This document shows, one piece after another, positions 54,955 through 61,512 of a DNA stretch of 64,000 bases. This DNA is from an uncultured Thermomicrobia bacterium. Its GTDB lineage: Bacteria; Chloroflexota; Chloroflexia; Thermomicrobiales; JALYUS01. The stretch is from positions 1 through 64,000 of the forward strand of contig CALBSO010000109.1 in the NCBI GenBank assembly GCA_937968015.1, given 5' to 3'. Within the stretch, counting starts at the first letter, position 1, and the number at the start of each line of letters is the position of its first letter. A program made the translations under genes and the position numbers. The notes beneath the pieces were generated by a model. That model did not search any database. It saw only the letters and a program-made list of their open reading frames with translations, and was not told the DNA's origin.

Positions 54955-55587
54955 GCTGCCCTCCCACGCTGACGGCATTGCGACACCGGCACATCGCTCG
55001 CCGTTGGCCTGTACGCACAACATGTACGTACACCTGTAGTCTACGGCATCTGCGTGAAACGCGCAAGAGGGGGAGGGTGTGGAAATCCTGTAGTACGCGG
55101 ACAAAGCCGAGCGGCAAGCCTTCTGCCCGCCGCTCTACGGAATCTGTTGGGGTCTGCCCCGGTCCTGCACGCGATGCCGACGATGCCTCTTGCAGGCGAT
55201 CCTCCGCGTCCGTCTCGCCGAGCGCTTGCTCCCTCGATGCCTTCATACTACGGCTGGATGATGAAACAAACATCCGTCATTTAACCTATTGAGATGACGC
55301 GGTTGTCACAATAGCGTGGCAGACTGACGCGACTGTCGCCACGGCCATCACCCGCGTAACGTTTCAACTGTTTCCTCAAACTTCCCGGTTGAAATCGTTA
55401 TCAAATGGCCTCATCAATTTATCTGGAAATGGCCCTTGAGGCAGATCCATTACCGGGATACGCTGCGCGGAGAAGGATGAGAATCTCGTCGGCAGCATGT
55501 TGAAGGAACAGAAACGGCATGTTATGACAACCGAAGGGCCTTTTCAGCAGAGGCAGTTTCCGCAGTAGCCAGATGGAGGAGACGAAG
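54955..55587. other. Long intergenic region, no gene seen
   Basis: 633 bases. Beyond the putative operator I see nothing that supports a gene. The right half (from about 55260) is AT-richer than the surroundings, with short inverted pieces, and may be a remnant of an inserted or deleted gene. The cupin ribosome binding site closes it. Confidence 0.45.
55010..55032. promoter_or_regulatory. Putative YefM/Phd operator
   Basis: TGTACG at 55010-55015 and 55023-55028 are 13 bases apart, and 55023-55032 is a 10-bp palindrome TGTACGTACA. Known YefM operators use TGTACA-core palindromes. The site is about 55-80 bases upstream of the antitoxin start and so could mediate autoregulation. Confidence 0.5.
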
Positions 55588-55932
55588 ATGGACTATATCG
55601 TTCTTCAACGGAACGAACTCTCGCGTTATGGGAGCGCCGATGAGTTCCAGGGATGCCAGCATGGCGATTTCAATGTTTCGTTTATTTGGGTTGAATTACC
55701 CTCGGGTGGTGGCCCGCGGCTGCATAAACATCCCTATGAAGAAGTCTTTGTCGTGCAGGAGGGTCGAGCTACCTTTACGGTTGGTTCGACCACGCGTGAG
55801 GTGACGGCAGGGCACATTGTGATTGTGCCGCCGGGCTTGTCTCACAAATTTATCAACTCCGGAGAAGGGGTGCTCAGGCAAATAGACATCCACGCAAGCC
55901 CGCAATTCATTACAGAGTGGCTTGAAGACTGA
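55588..55932 (+). CDS. Small single-domain cupin protein
   Basis: 114 residues. Cupin motif 1: PRLHKHPYEEVFVVQEGRAT (His, His, Glu, Gly) at about 49-68; motif 2: PPGLSHKFINSGEG (His). So one metal site in a small barrel; substrate unknown. ATG at 55588 is preferred, with GGAGGAG about 8 bases away; the ORF starts five codons earlier inside that ribosome site. Composition is less GC-rich than most of the window, and the gene is isolated between a long intergenic region and minus-strand genes, so it may be transferred. Confidence 0.82.
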   Translation: MDYIVLQRNELSRYGSADEFQGCQHGDFNVSFIWVELPSGGGPRLHKHPYEEVFVVQEGRATFTVGSTTREVTAGHIVIVPPGLSHKFINSGEGVLRQIDIHASPQFITEWLED

Positions 55933-55952
55933 GATCTGCTCCACCCACTCTG

Positions 55953-56246
55953 CTACAAAGCCGAAAGTGTCTCGGTCTGCACATCGCTGACATAATACTC
56001 CGCGCCGTTCTGCTCGACGAAACGGATGGCGCTGGCGAGCATTTCGTCGGCGTGTCGGGCGGAAGTGCTGGTACAGGTAATGCCGATCACGGCGATCCCC
56101 CATGTATCCTGCGCCTCGACTTCCGCCGCCGAGAGATTGAACCGGTTCTGCAACCGGGCGAGAAGCGATTTTACGATGCTCCGCTTCTCCTTCAGGGAGT
56201 GCGCGCCGGGCAGTTCGAGTGTGATCCGCGCGACACCGACAATCAC
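55953..56246 (-). CDS. DUF503 (YlxP-like) protein
   Basis: 97 residues. IVGVARITLELPGAHSLKEK, then RSIVKSLLARLQNRFNLSAA is the DUF503 signature; the family protein YlxP lies near infB/rbfA in Firmicutes and is linked to ribosome biogenesis. Here it directly follows an M24 peptidase: the ATG at 56246 touches the peptidase stop, so they are probably translationally coupled. No rbfA or infB is nearby. Confidence 0.9.
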   Translation of the reverse strand: MIVGVARITLELPGAHSLKEKRSIVKSLLARLQNRFNLSAAEVEAQDTWGIAVIGITCTSTSARHADEMLASAIRFVEQNGAEYYVSDVQTETLSAL

Positions 56247-57356
56247 CTATTCCATCACCAGCAGGTCACGCGGTGCGTCGTTCAGTTTTTCGCCGCCCGT
56301 CTCCGTGCAGACCACACTATCCTCGATCCGAACGCCGAATTTGCCGGGGAGGTAGACGCCCGGCTCGTCGGAGAAGACCATGCCGACGCGCAGCGGCAGC
56401 GTGTTCCCCTCGACCATATAGGGTTCCTCATGCACGTCGAGTCCGAGGCCGTGGCCGACGCGATGGATGAAGTATTCGCCGTAGCCCGCGTCGGTGATCA
56501 CTTTGCGTGCCGCCCGGTCAATCTCCTGGCAGGACACACCGGGCCGCACCGCCGCGTATGCTGCCTCGTTCGCTCGCAGGACGACCGCGTAGACCTTCCG
56601 GTACTCGTCTGATGGCGCGCCGATATGGACGGTGCGTGTGATGTCCGAGACGTAGTGCCGATACCGCCCGCCGAAATCGAAGACGACCGCGTCGCCCTCG
56701 CCGATCACGCGATCGGCGGTGCTGTAGTGCGGGCTGGCGCTGTTCGGGCCGGAAGCGCAAATACAGAAGTCAATAGATTCCATGCCGTGATCGCGCATCA
56801 GACCCATGAGGCGATCGCCCGCCTGGCGCTCGGTCAGCCCGGCGATCTTTGTCTTGGTGAACTCCACCCATGCTTCGTCGGTGCGGTGCGATGCCTCGCG
56901 GATCAGCGCGACCTCCGCCGCGTCTTTGCACATCCGCAGTTCGCGCATGATGCCGCCGGCGATTTCCCACTTCACTTCCGGCAGATGCCGTTGCATCTTA
57001 ATGAGGAAACTCGCCCACAGTTCATCGCCGGAAGCGACCGAGCGCGCTCCCGTCTCCCAGATGATGTCCGCCGCGATGCTCGACGGGTCGGCGGTCTCTT
57101 CCCACGCGACGGGTGCGAATGGCACCCCGGCCGGGCCGAGGCGTGGCGCCTCCAGTTGGGGCACGACGATCTTCGGCTCGCCCTCCTTCGGGACAATCAT
57201 CAGTGTCAGCCGCTCGCTGGTATGCGAGGGATAGCCCGCGAGATAGATAAGGTCCGCACCGACGCCGATTGCCAATGCGTCCACACCCTGCCGGGCCATC
57301 TCCGCCTGCGCCCGCCGCACCCGGTCATGATAATCTGCTTGCTGCCTATCTGCCAT
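56247..57356 (-). CDS. M24-family Xaa-Pro aminopeptidase-like metallopeptidase
   Basis: 369 residues. Pita-bread fold metal ligands: VVFDFGGRYRHYVSDITRT (two Asp), HRVGHGLGLDVHEEP (His), VFSDEPGVYLPGKFGVRIED (two Glu). N-terminal creatinase-like domain (VDALAIGVGADLIYLAGYPS). ATG at 57356 has GGAGG about 8 bases upstream; an ORF extension to 57455 runs through a repeat. It removes N-terminal residues before proline in this family. Operon partner of DUF503. Confidence 0.9.
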   Translation of the reverse strand: MADRQQADYHDRVRRAQAEMARQGVDALAIGVGADLIYLAGYPSHTSERLTLMIVPKEGEPKIVVPQLEAPRLGPAGVPFAPVAWEETADPSSIAADIIWETGARSVASGDELWASFLIKMQRHLPEVKWEIAGGIMRELRMCKDAAEVALIREASHRTDEAWVEFTKTKIAGLTERQAGDRLMGLMRDHGMESIDFCICASGPNSASPHYSTADRVIGEGDAVVFDFGGRYRHYVSDITRTVHIGAPSDEYRKVYAVVLRANEAAYAAVRPGVSCQEIDRAARKVITDAGYGEYFIHRVGHGLGLDVHEEPYMVEGNTLPLRVGMVFSDEPGVYLPGKFGVRIEDSVVCTETGGEKLNDAPRDLLVME

Positions 57357-57372
57357 GCGGTTTTCCTCCGTC

Positions 57373-57433
57373 GTAGCGGCAACCCCCCGTGGTTGCCGAA
57401 TGTCTCTGGGCAAGCACGGGGGCTTGCCGCTAC
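57373..57433. repeat. Long imperfect inverted repeat (REP-like)
   Basis: 57373-57397 and 57408-57433 are near reverse complements (GTAGCGGCAA...TTGCC core). Total about 25-bp arms, ten-base centre. It lies between the rhodanese stop and the M24 start on the minus strand. Confidence 0.8.
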
Positions 57434-57445
57434 TCGCGGTGTCAA

Positions 57446-58447
57446 TCACGCGCACGGTTGGCCGAGCCGGGCGAGCGAGGGGCTAACCCCCCATTCGGCC
57501 CAGCCGCCATCATAGAGTTTGACGTTGACGTAGCCGAGCGCTTTGAGCGCGAAGAAGGGTAGCGCGGCGTCATTGCTGAAGGCGCCGTAGATGGCGATAT
57601 TCCGCTCCGGAGTCGCTCCGACGTTTGCGAGCATCATACGTAGGTCAGCCGGGGAGCGGAACGCCGGTATCTTCGGCTCGCGGATGAACGAGGTCCACGG
57701 CAAGCGGTGGGCATTCGGAATGCCGCCGATCTGGATCGTGTTCCCCCACGTCTGCGTCATCTCGGCGTCAGTGCGGACATCGAGAATGACGGATTGCGGA
57801 TCGTTGATCGCCTTTGACAGATCGCAGCGGTTGATGAGGAGCGATTCGTCCGGCAAATCGCGAAAGAAGACGCGCGGTGCGGTATGCGTTTTCTGCTCGA
57901 TCGTGTATCCGGCCGCCGCCCAGCCCGCCAGCCCGCCATTGAGGATGCGGACATGGGGATAGCCCGCGTACCACAATGCCCACGCGAAACGCGCCGCCGC
58001 GCGATTATCGTTCCGGTCATAGACGACGACCGTCGTCGTCTGTTCGATCCCCAGCGTGCCGAAGGTCTTTTCGCGATTCGGCTTCCCGGCGAGCCGCCCG
58101 TAGGTGGGGGAGTTGCGCTCGATCAGGTCTTCCCAATACGCATGCACGGCGCCCGGCACATGACCAAGGAGATATTGCGGGTGGTCGGAGACATCAATAA
58201 TGCGCATGTCCGGCGCATTGATGTGCTCCGCGAGCCACGATGGTTCCGCAAGCACGACTTCGTATGGCCAGGTGTATGCCGGGAACGACGAGGCCGTCGC
58301 CGCGATCGTCGGCAGATCAGTAGACGAGCAGGCGGTGAGGAGGACTGAGAAGAGGAGAAGAAATCCTAATCCCCCGGCCCCCTTCCCACGGGTCCGGGCG
58401 CGGGTGCCCTCCGGGCAGCATGGGCGGTGGGGAGGTGGGTAGATCAT
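57446..58447 (-). CDS. Lipoprotein rhodanese-like protein lacking the catalytic Cys
   Basis: 333 residues. N-terminal region ends in a lipobox: FLLLFSVLLTAC, so export and lipid anchoring at Cys are predicted. Two rhodanese-like domains follow: RIIDVSDHPQYLLGHVPGAV with NGGLAGWAAAG in the first, and VILDVRTDAEMTQ, then IAIYGAFSNDAALPFFALKA with DGGWAEWG in the second. The active-site loop of the second domain has no Cys where CRxGxR-type loops carry it, so sulphur transfer is unlikely. The first 25 residues come from a C/G hairpin repeat; the true start may lie differently. ATG used; no strong ribosome site. Confidence 0.72.
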   Translation of the reverse strand: MIYPPPHRPCCPEGTRARTRGKGAGGLGFLLLFSVLLTACSSTDLPTIAATASSFPAYTWPYEVVLAEPSWLAEHINAPDMRIIDVSDHPQYLLGHVPGAVHAYWEDLIERNSPTYGRLAGKPNREKTFGTLGIEQTTTVVVYDRNDNRAAARFAWALWYAGYPHVRILNGGLAGWAAAGYTIEQKTHTAPRVFFRDLPDESLLINRCDLSKAINDPQSVILDVRTDAEMTQTWGNTIQIGGIPNAHRLPWTSFIREPKIPAFRSPADLRMMLANVGATPERNIAIYGAFSNDAALPFFALKALGYVNVKLYDGGWAEWGVSPSLARLGQPCA

Positions 58448-58546
58448 GCAACGAGCGTAGCACAACTCAGGCAATTGCGGTACGATGCCGCGCGGGGATT
58501 GGGAGACGAAACGGTGGCCGTGCCGCCATCGCAGCGAGCGGAGAGG

Positions 58547-60097
58547 ATGAGCGCCCGTATGGCAACCACGACACTGCGACCGGAAACAACGAGCGCGGGA
58601 GATGCCCCGCCACCACTGGAGCCGGTCCTCTTCACGCTCGGCTCGCCGGGGCGGCGTGCGGTCTATTTCCCCGCGCTCGATGTCCCCGAAGCGCCCTTGC
58701 CGACCGAGTATATGCGCGAGAATGACCCGAACGACGCCCTCGCCTGGCCGGAACTCTCCGAATTGGAGGTCGTCCGCCACTTCGTCCATCTCTCGCAACT
58801 GAACATGGCGATTGATGTCAACTTCTACCCGCTCGGCTCATGCACGATGAAGTACAACCCGAAGGTGAACGAGGTCGTCGCGGCGATGCCCGGCTTCGCG
58901 GCGATCCATCCGTACCAGCCGGAGGCGTCCATCCAGGGCGCCTTACAGATCATGTACGACATGCAGGAGTATTTGGCGGAAATCTCCGGCTTCGATGCCG
59001 TGACACTCTGCCCGGCGGCGGGCGCGCACGGCGAACTGACTGGTATTCTGCTCATCCGTGCCTATCACGAGAGCCGTGGCGAGGGCGCGCGGCGCCGTGT
59101 CGTCCTCGTGCCGGACAGCGCACACGGCACGAACCCCGCGACCGCCGCGATGAGCGGCTACAAAGTCGTTACCGTGAAGTCCGACGAGCGTGGCAATGTG
59201 GACGTCGAGGCATTGCGCGGTCTCGTCGGGCCGGACACGGCTGCCCTGATGATTACGAATCCGAACACATTGGGTCTGTTCGACGAGCACGCACGGGAGA
59301 TCGTCGAGATCGTCCACAGCGTTGGTGGCCTCGTCTACAACGATGGCGCGAACTTTAACGCGATCCTCGGTATCGTCCGGCCGGGCGACATCGGCTTCGA
59401 TGTCATGCACTACAACCTGCACAAGACCTTCTCCTCGCCGCACGGCGGCGGCGGGCCGGGCGCGGGGCCGGTCGGCGTCAAGAACGAACTGATCCCCTTC
59501 CTGCCCGCGCCGTTCATTGTCAAGGAGGGCGAGAGGTATCGCCTGACGACGCCGGAGCGTTCCATCGGCAAGTTGCACGGCTTCCACGGCAACTGGGGCG
59601 TCATCCTCCGCGCCTATACCTACATCCGCTCCAACGGCGGCGAGGGGTTGCGGACGATCTCCGAGACGGCGATCCTCAACGCGAACTATCTCTTGTCGCA
59701 GGTACGCGCGAACTATCACCTCGCCTACGATCGCTTCTGCATGCACGAGTTCGTCCTCACGGATCAGAAGCAGCGCCCCGCCGCGCGCACTCTCGACATC
59801 GCCAAGCGGATCATTGATTACGGCTTCCATCCGATGACCGTCTACTTCCCATTGATCGTCGAGGGCGCGATGCTCGTCGAGCCGACGGAGACAGAGACGA
59901 AGCAGACACTCGATGCGTTCGCCGCCGCGATGAACGCCATCGCGCGCGAAGTGGCCGAGAATCCCGATCTCGTTACCACCGCGCCGCACAACGCGCCGAT
60001 CACCCGCCTCGACGAGGCGACCGCCGCCCGCAAGCCGAACCTCCGCTGGCTTCCTACCGCTCGAGCAGGGAATAACCACGATACACTCCGTGTTTGA
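58547..60097 (+). CDS. gcvPB: Glycine dehydrogenase (decarboxylating) subunit 2
   Basis: 516 residues. P-protein beta subunit of the glycine cleavage system, PLP-dependent. Motifs: DVNFYPLGSCTMKYNPKVNE, HPYQPEASIQGALQIM, VPDSAHGTNPATAAMSGY, VYNDGANFNAILG and the PLP Lys in HYNLHKTFSSPHGGGGPGAG. The start is uncertain: ATG 58547 has GGAGAGG almost touching, and ATG 58559 is 12 bases further. The frame is open to 58427. Subunit 1 and gcvT/gcvH are not in this window. Downstream begins an independent ribosomal-protein promoter. Confidence 0.92.
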   Translation: MSARMATTTLRPETTSAGDAPPPLEPVLFTLGSPGRRAVYFPALDVPEAPLPTEYMRENDPNDALAWPELSELEVVRHFVHLSQLNMAIDVNFYPLGSCTMKYNPKVNEVVAAMPGFAAIHPYQPEASIQGALQIMYDMQEYLAEISGFDAVTLCPAAGAHGELTGILLIRAYHESRGEGARRRVVLVPDSAHGTNPATAAMSGYKVVTVKSDERGNVDVEALRGLVGPDTAALMITNPNTLGLFDEHAREIVEIVHSVGGLVYNDGANFNAILGIVRPGDIGFDVMHYNLHKTFSSPHGGGGPGAGPVGVKNELIPFLPAPFIVKEGERYRLTTPERSIGKLHGFHGNWGVILRAYTYIRSNGGEGLRTISETAILNANYLLSQVRANYHLAYDRFCMHEFVLTDQKQRPAARTLDIAKRIIDYGFHPMTVYFPLIVEGAMLVEPTETETKQTLDAFAAAMNAIAREVAENPDLVTTAPHNAPITRLDEATAARKPNLRWLPTARAGNNHDTLRV

Positions 60098-60151
60098 GAC
60101 TGTGTATCGCGAATGAGCCGCGATTCGTCTCCCGAAAGCCAATTCGGGGCG

Positions 60152-60180
60152 TTGACACGTAGGACGCGATGGCGTACGAT
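60152..60180 (+). promoter_or_regulatory. Consensus sigma70 promoter for rplU-rpmA
   Basis: TTGACA (60152-60157) and TACGAT (60175-60180) with a 17-base spacer, about 80 bases upstream of rplU. Confidence 0.75.
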
Positions 60181-60268
60181 GCTTCCTTGTGCCGCCGGAT
60201 TCGGTGGCCTGAGTATGCAAGAAAGTGGGGCGGCACGAGATCGCCCGAAGCAGTGACGGAGGGCATCG

Positions 60269-60583
60269 GTGTCGTACGCGGTGGTTGAGACGGGCGGCAA
60301 GCAGTACCGCGTGACCGTCGGGCAAGCGATTGAGGTCGAGAAACTCGATGGGGACGTGGGCGACGAAGTTACGCTTGAGCGCGTCTTGCTCGTTGCGGGC
60401 GAGGGAAGTACGAGCATCGGCACGCCGGTTGTCGCGGGCGCGGCGGTGAAGGCGACGATTGATGCGCAGCATAAGGCGGACAAGGTGATCGTCTTCAAGA
60501 TGAAGGCGAAGAAGCGGTATCGCCGCCTCAAGGGCCACCGCCAACAACTGACTCGTCTGACCGTCACGGACATTGTTGTGTGA
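60269..60583 (+). CDS. rplU: 50S ribosomal protein L21
   Basis: 104 residues. YAVVETGGKQYRVTVGQAIE and MKAKKRYRRLKGHRQQLTRL at the C-terminus are typical of bL21, which binds 23S rRNA. Start GTG at 60269 has ACGGAGGG about 6 bases upstream. The stop codon is the beginning of an AGTCGGC heptamer array. It is co-transcribed with rpmA, as in most bacteria, but spaced by about 95 bases. Confidence 0.96.
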   Translation: MSYAVVETGGKQYRVTVGQAIEVEKLDGDVGDEVTLERVLLVAGEGSTSIGTPVVAGAAVKATIDAQHKADKVIVFKMKAKKRYRRLKGHRQQLTRLTVTDIVV

Positions 60584-60660
60584 GTCGGCAGTCGGCGGTC
60601 GCCAGTCGTCAGAAACGGCCAACCACTGCCGACTGCCGACTGCCGAACTGACTGACGACT
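60583..60660. repeat. Inverted heptamer arrays between rplU and rpmA
   Basis: 60583-60610 has AGTCGGC twice then two variants; 60625-60645 has three ACTGCCG (reverse-complement unit), followed by a looser tail. The spacer can fold into a hairpin before the T-rich run (GACTTTGTT). It lies in the L21-L27 message. Confidence 0.9.
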
Positions 60661-60678
60661 TTGTTACTGGAGGCAGCA

Positions 60679-60975
60679 ATGGCACACAAGAAAGGCGTCG
60701 GCTCATCCCGGAATGGCCGCGATAGCAAACCGAAGATGCTGGGCGTCAAGCGATATGACGGCCAGATCGTCAGTGGCGGCGAAGTGCTTGTCCGGCAGCG
60801 CGGTACCCGAATCATGCCGGGCAACAATGTCGGCGTCGGGCGGGATCATACGCTCTTTGCGCTGATCACCGGCTCCGTCAAGTATGAACATGTCGGGCGG
60901 TACAAGAAACAGGTCAGCATTTACCCGGCCGCGGTAAAGGCCGTCCTCGAAGAGACCCAGGTCGCGGCAGGATAA
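60679..60975 (+). CDS. rpmA: 50S ribosomal protein L27
   Basis: 98 residues. MAHKKGVGSSRNGRDSKPKM, VSGGEVLVRQRGTRIMPGNN and VGVGRDHTLFAL match bL27, near the peptidyl transferase centre. ATG at 60679 has TGGAGGCAGC upstream; the apparent longer frame from TTG 60661 is not used. No cleavable N-terminal extension is present. Followed by rpmE after a heptamer tract. Confidence 0.96.
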   Translation: MAHKKGVGSSRNGRDSKPKMLGVKRYDGQIVSGGEVLVRQRGTRIMPGNNVGVGRDHTLFALITGSVKYEHVGRYKKQVSIYPAAVKAVLEETQVAAG

Positions 60976-60980
60976 TACCA

Positions 60981-61047
60981 GGACTGAGGACTGAGGACGG
61001 AGGACGGAGTGCATGCACTCAGTACCCGGCACCCGGTGCCCAGTGCG
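60981..61047. repeat. Heptamer array between rpmA and rpmE
   Basis: GGACTGA x2 and GGACGGA x2 (60981-61008), a 10-bp palindrome GTGCATGCAC (61009-61018), then four degenerate heptads (CAGTACC, CGGCACC, CGGTGCC, CAGTGCG). The unit GGACTGA also occurs at 22025. Confidence 0.85.
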
Positions 61048-61068
61048 TAGGAAAGCACAGGAATCTGA

Positions 61069-61413
61069 ATGAAGCCAGGAATTCACCCGAACTATGTTGA
61101 CGCGACCGTGACGTGCTCCTGCGGCAATACGTGGACGACACGTTCGACGAAGCCCACGCTCCGCACCGACCTTTGCTCGCAGTGCCACCCATTCTTCACT
61201 GGCGAGCAGCGTATCGTGGACACGGCCGGCCAGGTCGAGCGGTTCATGAACAAACTCGGCAGCGCGCAAGAGAGCGGCGGGGTCAGCAAGAAGCAGGTCC
61301 GGCGCGAGCAGAAGATGGCCGAGACGCAGCGCGCGCGCACCTTCACGCCCGAACTGGAGGCGCTCGCCCAAGCGGGTGAGATGCCCGCCGAGACCGCGAT
61401 GCCGTCCGCCTAA
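61069..61413 (+). CDS. rpmE: 50S ribosomal protein L31, zinc-binding form with extended tail
   Basis: 114 residues, about 40 longer than usual bL31. KPGIHPNYVDATVTCSCGNT and DLCSQCHPFFTGEQRIVDTA give the four zinc Cys (16, 18, 36, 39). The tail after residue 70 is charged, Gln/Arg/Glu-rich and helical (KKQVRREQKMAETQRARTFT). ATG is preceded by AGGAATCTG, a weak site. The zinc form implies that a non-zinc copy, if any, is elsewhere. Confidence 0.93.
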   Translation: MKPGIHPNYVDATVTCSCGNTWTTRSTKPTLRTDLCSQCHPFFTGEQRIVDTAGQVERFMNKLGSAQESGGVSKKQVRREQKMAETQRARTFTPELEALAQAGEMPAETAMPSA

Positions 61414-61472
61414 CGCGGGTTGCACACGGTGACGGCTCTGGGCATGCACCAAAATTGATCCCCCAAAGAGCG

Positions 61473-61497
61473 TAACGAATCTTCCATCCATTCGTTA
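61473..61497 (+). promoter_or_regulatory. Perfect 8-bp inverted repeat (candidate operator)
   Basis: TAACGAAT (61473-61480) and its exact complement ATTCGTTA (61490-61497), 9-base spacer, 16 bases before the debranching-enzyme ORF start. AT-rich arms and position upstream of a sugar-metabolism gene suggest a regulator site; the regulator is unknown. Confidence 0.5.
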
Positions 61498-61512
61498 TAT
61501 CGGTCAGAGTGT

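Noticed and set aside
55105..55273. Minus-strand ORF upstream of the antitoxin
   Set aside because: Its codons cross the putative operator, and the residues show no domain or conserved pattern.
58943..60706. A 587-codon minus-strand frame over gcvPB and L21
   Set aside because: Shadow of gcvPB; its translation is Arg/Ala low-complexity.
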